Assembly (NCBI GenBank): GCA_029553365.1
Contig: JAKPCG010000177.1
Span: 1-48,035 of the forward strand
Source of the DNA: Acidobacteriota bacterium
Lineage (GTDB): Bacteria; Acidobacteriota; Aminicenantia; Aminicenantales; Saccharicenantaceae
DNA length: 48,035 nucleotides
Reading direction: 5' to 3'
The notes under the pieces were generated by a model that was not told the DNA's origin, made no database searches, and saw nothing but the letters and a program-made list of their open reading frames with translations. Every line of letters starts with the position of its first letter. The first letter of the stretch is position 1. The position numbers and the translations under genes were made by a program. Positions 1 through 9,251 of this stretch are shown piece by piece.

Positions 1-1
1 T

Positions 2-202
2 CCTAAGTGCCATAGTGTCTATCTTAACGAAGAGACCTGTCTCCTCTGCCAGACTAAAACTGAACCCGCAGCTGATATTGTGGATGAAGCGGTAGAAGTC
101 GCCTTTAGCCGGGGCCTGCCTGTTTACCATATTACTCCTCCGACCAGATTGAAGCGCTACGGGAATATAGGGGCCTTTTTAAAATACAAGATAACCAGCT
201 AG
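2..202 (+). CDS. 5'-truncated CDS; C-terminus of an eRF1-like / baeRF-type protein with a Cys-rich (zinc-ribbon-like) segment
   Basis: Open frame from the window edge: PKCHSVYLNEETCLLCQTKTEPAADIVDEAVEVAFSRGLPVYHITPPTRLKRYGNIGAFLKYKITS*. The DIVDEAVE...GNIGAFLKYK ending resembles eRF1 domain-3-like proteins. Not in the supplied ORF list. Confidence 0.5.
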   Translation, partial: PKCHSVYLNEETCLLCQTKTEPAADIVDEAVEVAFSRGLPVYHITPPTRLKRYGNIGAFLKYKITS

Positions 203-232
203 CCAGAAAATTTAGAAAGGTTAAAAACCTGT

Positions 233-2473
233 CTATTTTTGGGCGATTTTTTTAAGGGGAAAGGTTATTTTATCCACTGATTCCCAGCTGTTAACTTTTC
301 TGGTGGCCACTACGAGCTGACCATTTTTTCGACCGGTAGTAAGCTTTACTGCCAGAAATTCTCCTGAATTAGGATCGTGATTGGTCGTCCCGGCACACCA
401 GGTCTTGATGCCATTCCAGCTAAAACCCTGAGGAACCTCTGAATGTCCCCAGAAAATCGCAACTATATTATAGGGTTGAATAGCCTGAAGGAAAGCATTC
501 CTCTCCTTCTCTGTCCAGAAAGCTTCACTCCACGAATCGAAGCCATAATGCTGAAATAGGATTACCGGTCGTCCGCTGTTGCCGACATTTCGTCTCAGGT
601 CGTCAATCAGAAATTCCAGGCTGTGTTTCGGATAACGGGCATCACCGCTGATTCTTCTTCTCCAGATATTCAGATATTCTTCGCCCACACTGCCTGGATA
701 AAGATTAAGCTGAACGAAGTGGACCTGGCCCCAGTCCCAGGAATAATGGAGACCATCGGCCGAAATGCTTCTGAGATCTGGCCGCAGGCGGTTACGACTT
801 TTCAGGTTGGTTCTGACCAGGGCAGAAGAAGGGCCGTCGCTCTCGCCAAAACCCTCATAGATAGGAAAAGCCAGAAGTTTTTCACCATTTAGACCATAGT
901 CTTCACTGTACTCCTGCCAGATTCTGTCAATGTCGGGGGCAGAGCCGTCATCAACTATGTCGCCAGTAATGACCACCCCCCGGGGAGTTTGAACTTTTCC
1001 TTTCACCCCTTTATCTTCAGGATAAAGCTGGCCGGGAAGAGAGTTCATAGCTTCGACCATCATCCTGTTCAACTTCCTGTAATTAACTGTTCCTCCATAA
1101 TGGAGGTCGGAAACAACAAAAAAGGTCAGGTCTTGATCAGTCGGTTGATCGCGCACCCGGAAAGACCAAAGCTGACCGGGAGATTCAGGCAGACGATCAT
1201 TTTTGGTTGTAACTTTCCAGTAATAGCTGTGCCCATAATCAAGTTCTTTTTCAGGCAGGTAAAAAAAGTCTGAACCGGGTTTAATTCCTTTGGCCGCCGG
1301 TTTGCTCTTTTCCAATTTTTTAAGGTCTGAACTGAAATAAATATCCTGGGAAATTGCCCACGGTCCCGCCTCCCATTGCAGCCTTTTTAAATCAGGGCGA
1401 ACACTGCCATGAAGATTAGAGGGAGACGGATTCCTGGCCGAGCCATTGTCAATCGAAAAACTTCTGGTCAATCCAGCTTGCAGTAAATTTCCCCTGGCAT
1501 CCAGCTGATCGACCCGCCAGAAATAAACCTGGCCAATTTGAAGTCCGTTGAGTTCATAACTTCTTATTTCTCCAGAGACATTTCCTTTAGCTGCTTTTCT
1601 TTCGCCACTTTCCACCTCTGACCTGGAAGAAGAAAAGAAAATCGAAAAACTCGAAGCTCGCTCATCTCCTTTTTCCCACTTTAGACTGACTGAAGTCGAG
1701 GCGAGAACCTCTCCCTCCGCTGGATACAGGGGAATCGCCTGGTGCTGACCGGCCAGATTCCAGATGGTCATCGGGCTCAGAGCCTCATCCAGAACTTCCA
1801 GAGAAGCCAGCCAGCCATTGAGCGGATCAAAAGGCAGAGGAAAGCCAGTGATGACCTGCCCGCCCAGATAAATAGATTTGCCGGGTTTGATCTCCAGAGG
1901 CCCATCAACCTGGCTATTGAGCCAGCCATCAACATAAATGCTTATTTTCTGCCGGTCATAAACCAGGGCCAGTAGATGCCAGGTTCTTTGAAGAGGAAAA
2001 CCTCCCTTATATCCCAGTCTGTTTTTAACTGAATTATAAAAAGCGGCATCCAGCCCTTTACCCAGACCAAAGATAGCTGAGCTCTCCGGCTCCTGGGACC
2101 AGTTAAGGATTATCTGTCGCTGGCCTAATTCATTAAAATAAACCTTGGCTAAAATAGTAAATGGCTTCTGCCCATTAAGGCTCGAGGGTGAAGTAAAAGT
2201 TGAACGAAGTAGAATATCCCGGCCGGTTAGATTAACCGCCCTCTGGCCACTGACCTGCTGAACTGAGGGTAGGCTTCGAAAAACAGGTATAAAATCGCCA
2301 CCGATTGTTCCCAGATTATGCCATCTTTTTAATGGGCCCTCAGGTAAGATAGAGGCATCGAGATAAATAATTTTCCTGGGAGCGGCCAGCCCCTGGAGAT
2401 TGAAGCTACCAAACAAAACAACCAGAAAAATTAAAAAGCTTAAAAACTTTTTTAAAGCATCTTCTCTTCTCAC
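233..2473 (-). CDS. Secreted LamG/concanavalin-like + Fn3-like + calcineurin-like metallophosphoesterase-fold protein
   Basis: GTG start after an AGGAGG-type SD; signal peptide; LamG-like segment (WHLLALVYDRQKISIYVDG); two repeats ending YFWRV / YYWKV; phosphoesterase motifs SDLHYGG and GDIVDDG. Confidence 0.8.
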   Translation of the reverse strand: MRREDALKKFLSFLIFLVVLFGSFNLQGLAAPRKIIYLDASILPEGPLKRWHNLGTIGGDFIPVFRSLPSVQQVSGQRAVNLTGRDILLRSTFTSPSSLNGQKPFTILAKVYFNELGQRQIILNWSQEPESSAIFGLGKGLDAAFYNSVKNRLGYKGGFPLQRTWHLLALVYDRQKISIYVDGWLNSQVDGPLEIKPGKSIYLGGQVITGFPLPFDPLNGWLASLEVLDEALSPMTIWNLAGQHQAIPLYPAEGEVLASTSVSLKWEKGDERASSFSIFFSSSRSEVESGERKAAKGNVSGEIRSYELNGLQIGQVYFWRVDQLDARGNLLQAGLTRSFSIDNGSARNPSPSNLHGSVRPDLKRLQWEAGPWAISQDIYFSSDLKKLEKSKPAAKGIKPGSDFFYLPEKELDYGHSYYWKVTTKNDRLPESPGQLWSFRVRDQPTDQDLTFFVVSDLHYGGTVNYRKLNRMMVEAMNSLPGQLYPEDKGVKGKVQTPRGVVITGDIVDDGSAPDIDRIWQEYSEDYGLNGEKLLAFPIYEGFGESDGPSSALVRTNLKSRNRLRPDLRSISADGLHYSWDWGQVHFVQLNLYPGSVGEEYLNIWRRRISGDARYPKHSLEFLIDDLRRNVGNSGRPVILFQHYGFDSWSEAFWTEKERNAFLQAIQPYNIVAIFWGHSEVPQGFSWNGIKTWCAGTTNHDPNSGEFLAVKLTTGRKNGQLVVATRKVNSWESVDKITFPLKKIAQK

Positions 2474-2658
2474 CCCGTCCTCCTCTGAGTCAGGTCAGAA
2501 TAAGCATATTAAATTTCTGGCTTTCAAGCAAACTTTTAATCACGTTCGTCCAGAGTAGCAGGCATCTTATCCCGAGTTAAAATGTGGATCTGAAAAATGA
2601 AAGATTGAGTGAGAAAAAATCAAGCCGCTTGGCCGGGATTTTTGGTGCGAATCAAAAC

Positions 2659-2687
2659 AAAAAAGGGGGCAGCCGCCCGGCTGCCCC
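2659..2687 (-). terminator. Rho-independent terminator downstream of the RND efflux operon
   Basis: Minus strand GGGGCAGCC-GGGC-GGCTGCCCC followed by a T-tract. Confidence 0.85.
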
Positions 2688-2704
2688 TGCATATCAGCTG
2701 GTAT

Positions 2705-5700
2705 TTATACTAAGCGGTCTTCATCTTTTGGAACATAATCCTTAAAGGAAATTTTATTAAACAGGCTGTACAGAATCGGGATAATAAACAGAGTCAGAAA
2801 CGTACAAACGATCAAGCCTCCCAGCATAACCATGCCCATGGGCGATCTGATTTCTGAACCAGAAGATCTCGATACAGCCATAGGAATAACGCCGAGAATA
2901 GTGGTTAAAGCTGTCAGTAAAACTGGCCGCAACCTGGTCACTGCTCCTTCAATAACTGCTCTCCTCTTTTCCACACCTCTTCTGATTAGTTGATTAATAT
3001 AGTCAATCATAACTATTCCATTATTAACTGCCACACCAGCCAGAATAATCACCCCAACCAGAGAGACCAGGCTGATAGACTGACCAGCAATAAGCAGGCT
3101 AAATACCACGCCAATTAAAGCCAGAGGCAAAGTAAACATGACCACAAAAGGATGGAGAAAGTGCTCAAATTGGGCAGCCATGACCATATAAATTAAAAGA
3201 ACAGCAACAGCTAAGGCAGCAATCAGGATTTTGAAAGTATCAACCATCTCTTCATAGTCTCCGCCATATTCAATAAAATAACCTTCTGGCAGTTGTTGCT
3301 CAAAACCAGCTAATCTCTCCCTGATATCTCCCATAATACTTCCCAGGTCCCGGCCAATAATGTTGGCAGTGACCGAAACCTCACGTAGCTGGTTTTCTCT
3401 GGTAATCTTCAGGGGACCGATACCGCGTTGCCAGTCTGATACCTGGCTGAGATAAATAGTTTTGCCGGTGGCTGATGATAAAGGCAAGGTTTTAATTTCA
3501 TCCAGAGACTCACGATACTCTTCAGATAAAATCAGCCTGATATCAATCTCGTCTTTTCCATCGCGGTATCTATTGACAACTTTTCCCTGAGTACCGGTCA
3601 GAACGAGGTCTGAGATCTGGCCTATGGACAGGCCCAATCTTGAGGCCCTTTCCCGGTCAAGAATAAATTGATGTTCGGGGCTACCTTCAGTCAGAATATG
3701 AGTTACATCGCGCAGCCCTTCTATGTCTTTTATTTTATACACAATACTGTCAGCCAGCTGCTTAAGAAGGTCGAAATCCTGGCCAAAAACTTTGATCTCA
3801 ACCGGAGCAGCTGCTCCAGTGATGGCGCTGGAGGCCATATTGATCTGTTCAAATTTGACATTGGTTAGAGAAGGTAATGACTTTCTGACTCTTTCCAGTA
3901 TCTCCTTATCAGAAAATTTTCGTTCTTCTTTGGGAACAAGTCTGACAATTATCAAACCTTCATGCTGGCCGCTTAAACTCATCCTGCCACCAGCTCCCAT
4001 CCGATTTTGCTCGGCTGAAGAACCGGCCTGTACTGAGGCAACCAGCACCTCCGGCTGTTGCAGGAATAGTTTTTCAGCCTGGGCGATGACTCGGTCGGTT
4101 TCTTCAATAGCGGTACCAACTGGCAGCGTCACTTTGAGCAGAATTGATTGCTGGTCAGATTCAGGCAGAAATTCAGTCTTCATAAAAGGAATAATCGCCA
4201 CGGAAATAATGAAAAGTGCAACTACTGTACCCAGGACATATTTTCTTTTTTTCAGAGCATCGGTCAGTAACTTCCGATATATACGACGTCCTCCTTCGAA
4301 TCTGGCCTCTCTCATGGCATTTCTATTGACCACCTCGCTGCCCTTACCCCGGTAAAAGATAGAGGAAAAAAGAGGGACAATAGTGAGTGCCACAAAAAGA
4401 GAAGACAACAGAGCAATAGTCACTGTAACCGCCATGGTGGTGGTCAGTTTGGCCACAATCCCGGTGGCAAAGACAATCGGCAAAAAGACAATAACGGTGG
4501 TCAAAGTAGAAGCGGTAATAGCCATACCTACTTCTGACGCACCAACCACCGAGGCCTGATCGACTGGCTCTCCCTGTTCCAGATGCCGGAAGGTATTTTC
4601 TATGACCACAATGGAGTTATCCACCAGCATACCGACACCCAGAGCCAGCCCGGCCAGTGTCATGATATTAAAAGTATAACCGGCAAAGTAAAGGCCAATA
4701 AAAGTCGTAATAACCGAAAGTGGTATGGACAAAGAGATAATAAGAGTCGGCCGCCAGTTACGCAGAAATAAAAAGATTAAGAGGGCAGCCAGCAGTCCGC
4801 CCTGCCAGGCTGTATTGGCTGTATTGCTGGTTACCCGTCTAACCATATCATCCTGGTCCATAACCGGGGTAAACCTGATCCCCTGAGGTAAGTTGGTGGC
4901 TAATCTGGCTACCTCTTGCTTGACCTTTTTGCCCACCGCTGCCACATTAGCCCCTGATCTTTTATTAACGATCAGAAAAACTCCTCTTTCCCCCTGGATG
5001 CGGCCCACCGTATGAGTCTCTTTAAAAGTATCTTTCACCTGAGCAATATCTTTTATATAAATTGGCTCGCCGCGCTGAGACAAACCGACGACCACATTTT
5101 TAATATCTTCAAGACTTTTGAATTCCCCGACCGCTCTGACAATTAGCGATTCGTGCCCTTCGGTTAAATCGCCAGCCGGTGTGTTGAGGTTCTCAGCAGC
5201 CAGAGCCATCATCACCTGATTTAAAGACAGGTTGCGGGCAACCATAGCATTTTTATCAACTTCTACCCTGATTTCCCGGTCGTCACTTGAATAGACCAGA
5301 GCCGAAGCAACGCCATCGATCCTTTCCAGCCGTGGTTTGATTTCATCTTCAATCAGCTTCTTCAAACGATAGGTGGACATAGTGCCGTTAGCCGTTATTC
5401 CATAAAATATGATCGGCAGCTGAGACACATCAAATTTAACCACTACCGGACTATCCGCATTTTCTGGAAGAAATTGCTCATACAATCCCAGCTGGTCTCG
5501 AATATCCTGAGCAGCAAAATCAGTATTGGTTCCCCACTCAAATTCGACCCTGATAGCCGAGACACCTTCTGAGCTGGTAGAAGTTATCTTTTTGACATCC
5601 TTGACCGAACTTATCCATTGCTCGATATTTTCCGTTATGGTTGCTTCAATGTCTTCAGAAGAAGCTCCGCGGTAAGTGGTAATGATTGATACAGTTGGAA

Positions 5701-5824
5701 ATTCCAGGTCCGGCATCAAATCCAGGCCGAGCCTGGTCACCGAAATTAGGCCAAAGACCACGATGATCATAACGATCATCGAGGCTGTGACTTTGCGCTT
5801 GACCGAGAATTCAGAAATGTTCAT
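2705..5824 (-). CDS. RND-family efflux transporter permease (AcrB/MdtC/SwrC-like)
   Basis: 1039 aa; N-terminal FSVKRKVTASMIVMIIVVFG; GVGMLVDNSIVVIENTFRHLEQG; GVAVNNGIVMIDYINQL; two TM blocks. Confidence 0.95.
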   Translation of the reverse strand: MNISEFSVKRKVTASMIVMIIVVFGLISVTRLGLDLMPDLEFPTVSIITTYRGASSEDIEATITENIEQWISSVKDVKKITSTSSEGVSAIRVEFEWGTNTDFAAQDIRDQLGLYEQFLPENADSPVVVKFDVSQLPIIFYGITANGTMSTYRLKKLIEDEIKPRLERIDGVASALVYSSDDREIRVEVDKNAMVARNLSLNQVMMALAAENLNTPAGDLTEGHESLIVRAVGEFKSLEDIKNVVVGLSQRGEPIYIKDIAQVKDTFKETHTVGRIQGERGVFLIVNKRSGANVAAVGKKVKQEVARLATNLPQGIRFTPVMDQDDMVRRVTSNTANTAWQGGLLAALLIFLFLRNWRPTLIISLSIPLSVITTFIGLYFAGYTFNIMTLAGLALGVGMLVDNSIVVIENTFRHLEQGEPVDQASVVGASEVGMAITASTLTTVIVFLPIVFATGIVAKLTTTMAVTVTIALLSSLFVALTIVPLFSSIFYRGKGSEVVNRNAMREARFEGGRRIYRKLLTDALKKRKYVLGTVVALFIISVAIIPFMKTEFLPESDQQSILLKVTLPVGTAIEETDRVIAQAEKLFLQQPEVLVASVQAGSSAEQNRMGAGGRMSLSGQHEGLIIVRLVPKEERKFSDKEILERVRKSLPSLTNVKFEQINMASSAITGAAAPVEIKVFGQDFDLLKQLADSIVYKIKDIEGLRDVTHILTEGSPEHQFILDRERASRLGLSIGQISDLVLTGTQGKVVNRYRDGKDEIDIRLILSEEYRESLDEIKTLPLSSATGKTIYLSQVSDWQRGIGPLKITRENQLREVSVTANIIGRDLGSIMGDIRERLAGFEQQLPEGYFIEYGGDYEEMVDTFKILIAALAVAVLLIYMVMAAQFEHFLHPFVVMFTLPLALIGVVFSLLIAGQSISLVSLVGVIILAGVAVNNGIVMIDYINQLIRRGVEKRRAVIEGAVTRLRPVLLTALTTILGVIPMAVSRSSGSEIRSPMGMVMLGGLIVCTFLTLFIIPILYSLFNKISFKDYVPKDEDRLV

Positions 5825-7011
5825 TTTGCCACCTCATTCTGGATCTCCACTGGATTGCCGTCCGGTAACCCAAAATTTCCTTCCACAATGACCAGATCAT
5901 TCTTATTTAAGCCTGATGTTATCTCGATCAAGTCCTTATTTTTTAAACCAGTGGTGACATTTTTTCTCACTGCTTTGTTACCTTCTACGACCATCACATA
6001 AGAATTTTCTAGCAGGGCTTTTAAAGGAACTGCCAGAACATCTTCCTTTGATTTAACTTCGATGATAACCTGACCGAACATACCTGGTTTGAGCTGAAGC
6101 TCGGGATTATTAATCAGGGCCTCGACTCTGAATTTTTTTGTCTGGAGATCAGCAGCCGAGTTAACTACCGAAATCTCTCCTTCAAATCTTTGCCCTGGAA
6201 GATCATACCCTTCCAGATAAACCTTCTGACCGCGAGAAATCTTATGAATGTCTTCAGGGGCTACATCAAATTTAACCTTGATCCGCGAATAATTGGCCAG
6301 ACTCAGAACACCCGAACCGGCAGACATACCAGCCATCATCGGGTTAATGACGTCACCTTCCTCAGCATTTTTGGAAGCAATCACTCCGTCAAAAGGAGCT
6401 TTCATCAGAGATACTTCCAGGTTGTGCTTGGCCAGATTAACCGCAGCTTCGGCTTGGTCTTTTTGAGCCTGAGCTGCTTCCAGCGCCAGTCTGGCTTTTT
6501 CATATTGTTGTTCTGAAACGGCCTTTTCCTGAAAAAGCCTTTCCATCCTTTCCATATTTTTCCTGGCGTCCTCCAGGTTAGCCTTGGCTGCAGCCAGAGC
6601 TGCCTCTGCCTGTTCCAATTGCAACCTGATAGCTCTGGTATCAAGTTCAGCCAGCAATTGCCCGGCTTTGACGCGGTCGCCTTCATTAACATAGATTCTG
6701 GCAATTTTGCCTGAAATATCAGGAGTAATAACCTGTTTTTTCCAGGCTTCCAGAACCGCTGTATAAGTTAATTTTTCTGCGATTTTCTGTCCGGTAACTT
6801 TATAGACTTTGACCTGAACAGGCCTGTATTCTATTTGAGTCTGACTGTTGAGAGTATTTTTATCCTCGGTCTTTGTCTGGCAAGCAGCAAAAGTTAAAAG
6901 AAGCAAACCACACAGAACCAGTATTACGGGAATACCTTTAACCTTCTTTAGCATTCTATCCTCCTCAAAAGCAATCAAGTTTCTTTTTATACATAAAATC
7001 CTAACGATCAA
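5821..7011 (-). CDS. RND efflux periplasmic adaptor (membrane fusion protein)
   Basis: Lipoprotein-like N-terminus (LLTFAACQ), lipoyl/hairpin region (GKIARIYVNEGDRVKAGQLLAELDT), 4-bp overlap with the RND gene. Confidence 0.93.
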   Translation of the reverse strand: MIVRILCIKRNLIAFEEDRMLKKVKGIPVILVLCGLLLLTFAACQTKTEDKNTLNSQTQIEYRPVQVKVYKVTGQKIAEKLTYTAVLEAWKKQVITPDISGKIARIYVNEGDRVKAGQLLAELDTRAIRLQLEQAEAALAAAKANLEDARKNMERMERLFQEKAVSEQQYEKARLALEAAQAQKDQAEAAVNLAKHNLEVSLMKAPFDGVIASKNAEEGDVINPMMAGMSAGSGVLSLANYSRIKVKFDVAPEDIHKISRGQKVYLEGYDLPGQRFEGEISVVNSAADLQTKKFRVEALINNPELQLKPGMFGQVIIEVKSKEDVLAVPLKALLENSYVMVVEGNKAVRKNVTTGLKNKDLIEITSGLNKNDLVIVEGNFGLPDGNPVEIQNEVAK

Positions 7012-8363
7012 TTTGTCTCTTTATTAAAACTGCCTTCGCCGACCGCTTTTTCCAGTTCAGCCAGGGCCATCAGACAATCATACAGAGCCTGAGAATAATT
7101 GGTTCTGGCCTGACTAAGGGCTACCTGAGCGGTGGTCACATCCAGCGTGGTGGCCAATCCTTCTGAGAAATTCAGCTCAGCCAGCCTCACCGCTTCCTGG
7201 GCCTGCTCTATATTTTTCTCCTGGGAGGCAACGGCTTCTTTAGCCTGTTGATAATTAAGCACCGCCTGTTGAACTTCTAACTTGACCGCCTCAACCAGAC
7301 CTTTCATTGAATAATCCAGCTGTCTGGTCAGGGCCTTAGCCTGAGCCGCCTGAGCCTCATTGGCAAATCCCTTAAAGATGGGAACATTCAGAACCAGGCT
7401 AATGGTGTAATAATTCTCCCAGTTATTTTTCTTTAGGGCCAGAGAATTCGACCAGTAATTAAGACTTCCACCAATAGCCAGAGAAGGTAATTCATTAGCT
7501 CTGGCCAGTTTAAACATCTGCTCACTCATCATCCGTTGATAGCTCAGCTGATGGACTTCTGGCCGATTTAGCAGGGCTTTTTGAACAGCTTCCTCCGAAT
7601 TAATCTGAACTTCTTCAAAAGATAGCTGGCCTTTAATCTCAATTGGCTGGTTAAGCTCAACACCGATAAGATTCTTCAGGGCCAGCTCGGACAGATTCAA
7701 AGCATTTTTCGCCTTGATGAGCTGGGGCTGTAAATTTGCTAATTGTACTTCAGCTCGCAGCAGATCAAATTTGGTGGCCATCCCAACTTCATACAGATTT
7801 CTGGCAATGGTCAGGTGCTTTTCAGCCAGGTCAACCGATTCCTGAGCAACAATCTGAAAATCCCGAGCCAGCAGATAAGCGTAAAAAGCACTTTTAACAT
7901 TATAGACAGTTTCCTGCCTGGTCTGGCGAATAGAGGCTTTGGTAGCCTGATAATTGTAGTCGGCTTGCTTGTAGCCTGACATCAACCGGCCACTGGTAAA
8001 GAGAGGAAAGGAAAAACTCAGGGTCATCTGATAGGTTCGGGTAAAATCAAACTTTACTCTCTGGGGCGGCTGTCCGGGCACCATGGGGGGGATTTCTACT
8101 GTAAAGACTTTTTTATCCAGAATATCAGTCCCCTGAGCACTGACATTAGGGAAAAAGTTGGAAACAGCCTGGCGAACCTGGGCCTTAGCCTGTCCCTCTT
8201 TTTCCAGTGCGGAAAGATAGAAGGGATTTTGTTCGAGAGCCAGTCTCAAACAATCATCCAGAGTCAATTGCATTTTCTTTGGCTCGGCCTGCTGGGCTGA
8301 TAAAGATGACCAGCCAGCCACGAGCAAAATGAAAACTGCTAGCCAAAATTTCTTTTCCTTCAT
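7008..8363 (-). CDS. TolC-family outer membrane efflux protein
   Basis: Signal peptide, LTLDDCLRLALEQNP, duplicated alpha-hairpin repeats, VALSQARTNYSQALYD; 4-bp overlap with the adaptor gene. Confidence 0.92.
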   Translation of the reverse strand: MKEKKFWLAVFILLVAGWSSLSAQQAEPKKMQLTLDDCLRLALEQNPFYLSALEKEGQAKAQVRQAVSNFFPNVSAQGTDILDKKVFTVEIPPMVPGQPPQRVKFDFTRTYQMTLSFSFPLFTSGRLMSGYKQADYNYQATKASIRQTRQETVYNVKSAFYAYLLARDFQIVAQESVDLAEKHLTIARNLYEVGMATKFDLLRAEVQLANLQPQLIKAKNALNLSELALKNLIGVELNQPIEIKGQLSFEEVQINSEEAVQKALLNRPEVHQLSYQRMMSEQMFKLARANELPSLAIGGSLNYWSNSLALKKNNWENYYTISLVLNVPIFKGFANEAQAAQAKALTRQLDYSMKGLVEAVKLEVQQAVLNYQQAKEAVASQEKNIEQAQEAVRLAELNFSEGLATTLDVTTAQVALSQARTNYSQALYDCLMALAELEKAVGEGSFNKETN

Positions 8364-9040
8364 CTATCTTCTCCCTTCTGAAGGGGTTTAGTGGCAATTC
8401 CCTCCATCAAAAGTCTGAACATCTGATCTGTTTCCTGCTGGGCTGATAGCCTTTTTTCTTCCCAGAATCGACTGTAAACCAGGCCTTCTATCATGGCCCT
8501 GATATATTTGACAATAACTGCTGGTGAAATCTGAATAAACCTGCCTTTTTCTATGCCTTCACTGATGACCTGACAGGCAGCCCTGAAGACTTCTTCTCTT
8601 TTTGCCCTGAAATACTTCTGGTACTGCAAAAATTCTTGCTTATCTTCTTTGATTGAAATAAAAATGCAATGTAAAAAATCCTGCAAGCTTCTATCCTGAA
8701 GAACAAGTCTGGCGATATTTTCTTTTCTGTTCTGGATATTGATGACAGTATAGATTATCTTTTTTAGTTTCTCTTCCGGCTCGAATTTCGACTGACTGAT
8801 GACAATCAATTCACTCCTGATTTCTTCTATGTACTGAAGGATAATCTCGAGAAATATTTCACCCTTATTTTTAAAATATTTATAAAGAGTGGCTTTAGAA
8901 AACTCGGCTTCGCGGGCAATTTCATCCATGGTAGCCGACTGATAGCCATGACGACAGATTACTCTCTCGGCGGCAGCCAGCATGAGCCTTTTGTATTCAG
9001 CCTGAATTCTTTCTTTTCTTTCCCGGGCAGCTAATTTCAC
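8360..9040 (-). CDS. TetR/AcrR-family transcriptional regulator
   Basis: N-terminal HTH: AAERVICRHGYQSATMDEIAREAEFSKATLYKYFKNKGEIF; first gene of the efflux operon. Confidence 0.93.
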   Translation of the reverse strand: MKLAARERKERIQAEYKRLMLAAAERVICRHGYQSATMDEIAREAEFSKATLYKYFKNKGEIFLEIILQYIEEIRSELIVISQSKFEPEEKLKKIIYTVINIQNRKENIARLVLQDRSLQDFLHCIFISIKEDKQEFLQYQKYFRAKREEVFRAACQVISEGIEKGRFIQISPAVIVKYIRAMIEGLVYSRFWEEKRLSAQQETDQMFRLLMEGIATKPLQKGEDR

Positions 9041-9079
9041 TTCGTGACCTTTTGATCATCTAAACAGGAGAGTTTATTA

Positions 9080-9099
9080 ACTAAACTGCTTAGTTTAGT
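9080..9099. promoter_or_regulatory. 20-bp perfect inverted repeat, putative TetR operator
   Basis: ACTAAACT-gctt-AGTTTAGT, located 40 bp upstream of the TetR start codon. Confidence 0.7.
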
Positions 9100-9120
9100 A
9101 TCTAATCTATCAAGTTTAAT

Positions 9121-9149
9121 ACTCTACCATCGCCAGGACTGGTTGTCAA
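9121..9149 (-). promoter_or_regulatory. Putative sigma70-type promoter of the TetR-RND operon
   Basis: Minus strand TTGACA (9149-9144), 17-nt spacer, TAGAGT (9126-9121). Confidence 0.5.
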
Positions 9150-9251
9150 CAGAGTAGCCAAAAAATTTTTAGAGGCAAATAACTGGCTCAAAAGCAAAGA
9201 ATTGACAGCGATTGATCAGCTGGCAGACAGTAAATTCAAAGACAGCCAGCC

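Noticed and set aside
3723-4355. 210-aa plus-strand ORF opposite the RND permease and similar long antisense ORFs (for example 27716..28513, 14141..14641)
   Set aside because: Shadow ORFs opposite clearly conserved genes; low-complexity composition and no recognisable domain.
4561-4640. RND permease TM4 Asp-Asn (LVDNSIVV) instead of Asp-Asp
   Set aside because: As I recall this variant is common in SwrC-like RND proteins; not treated as novel.
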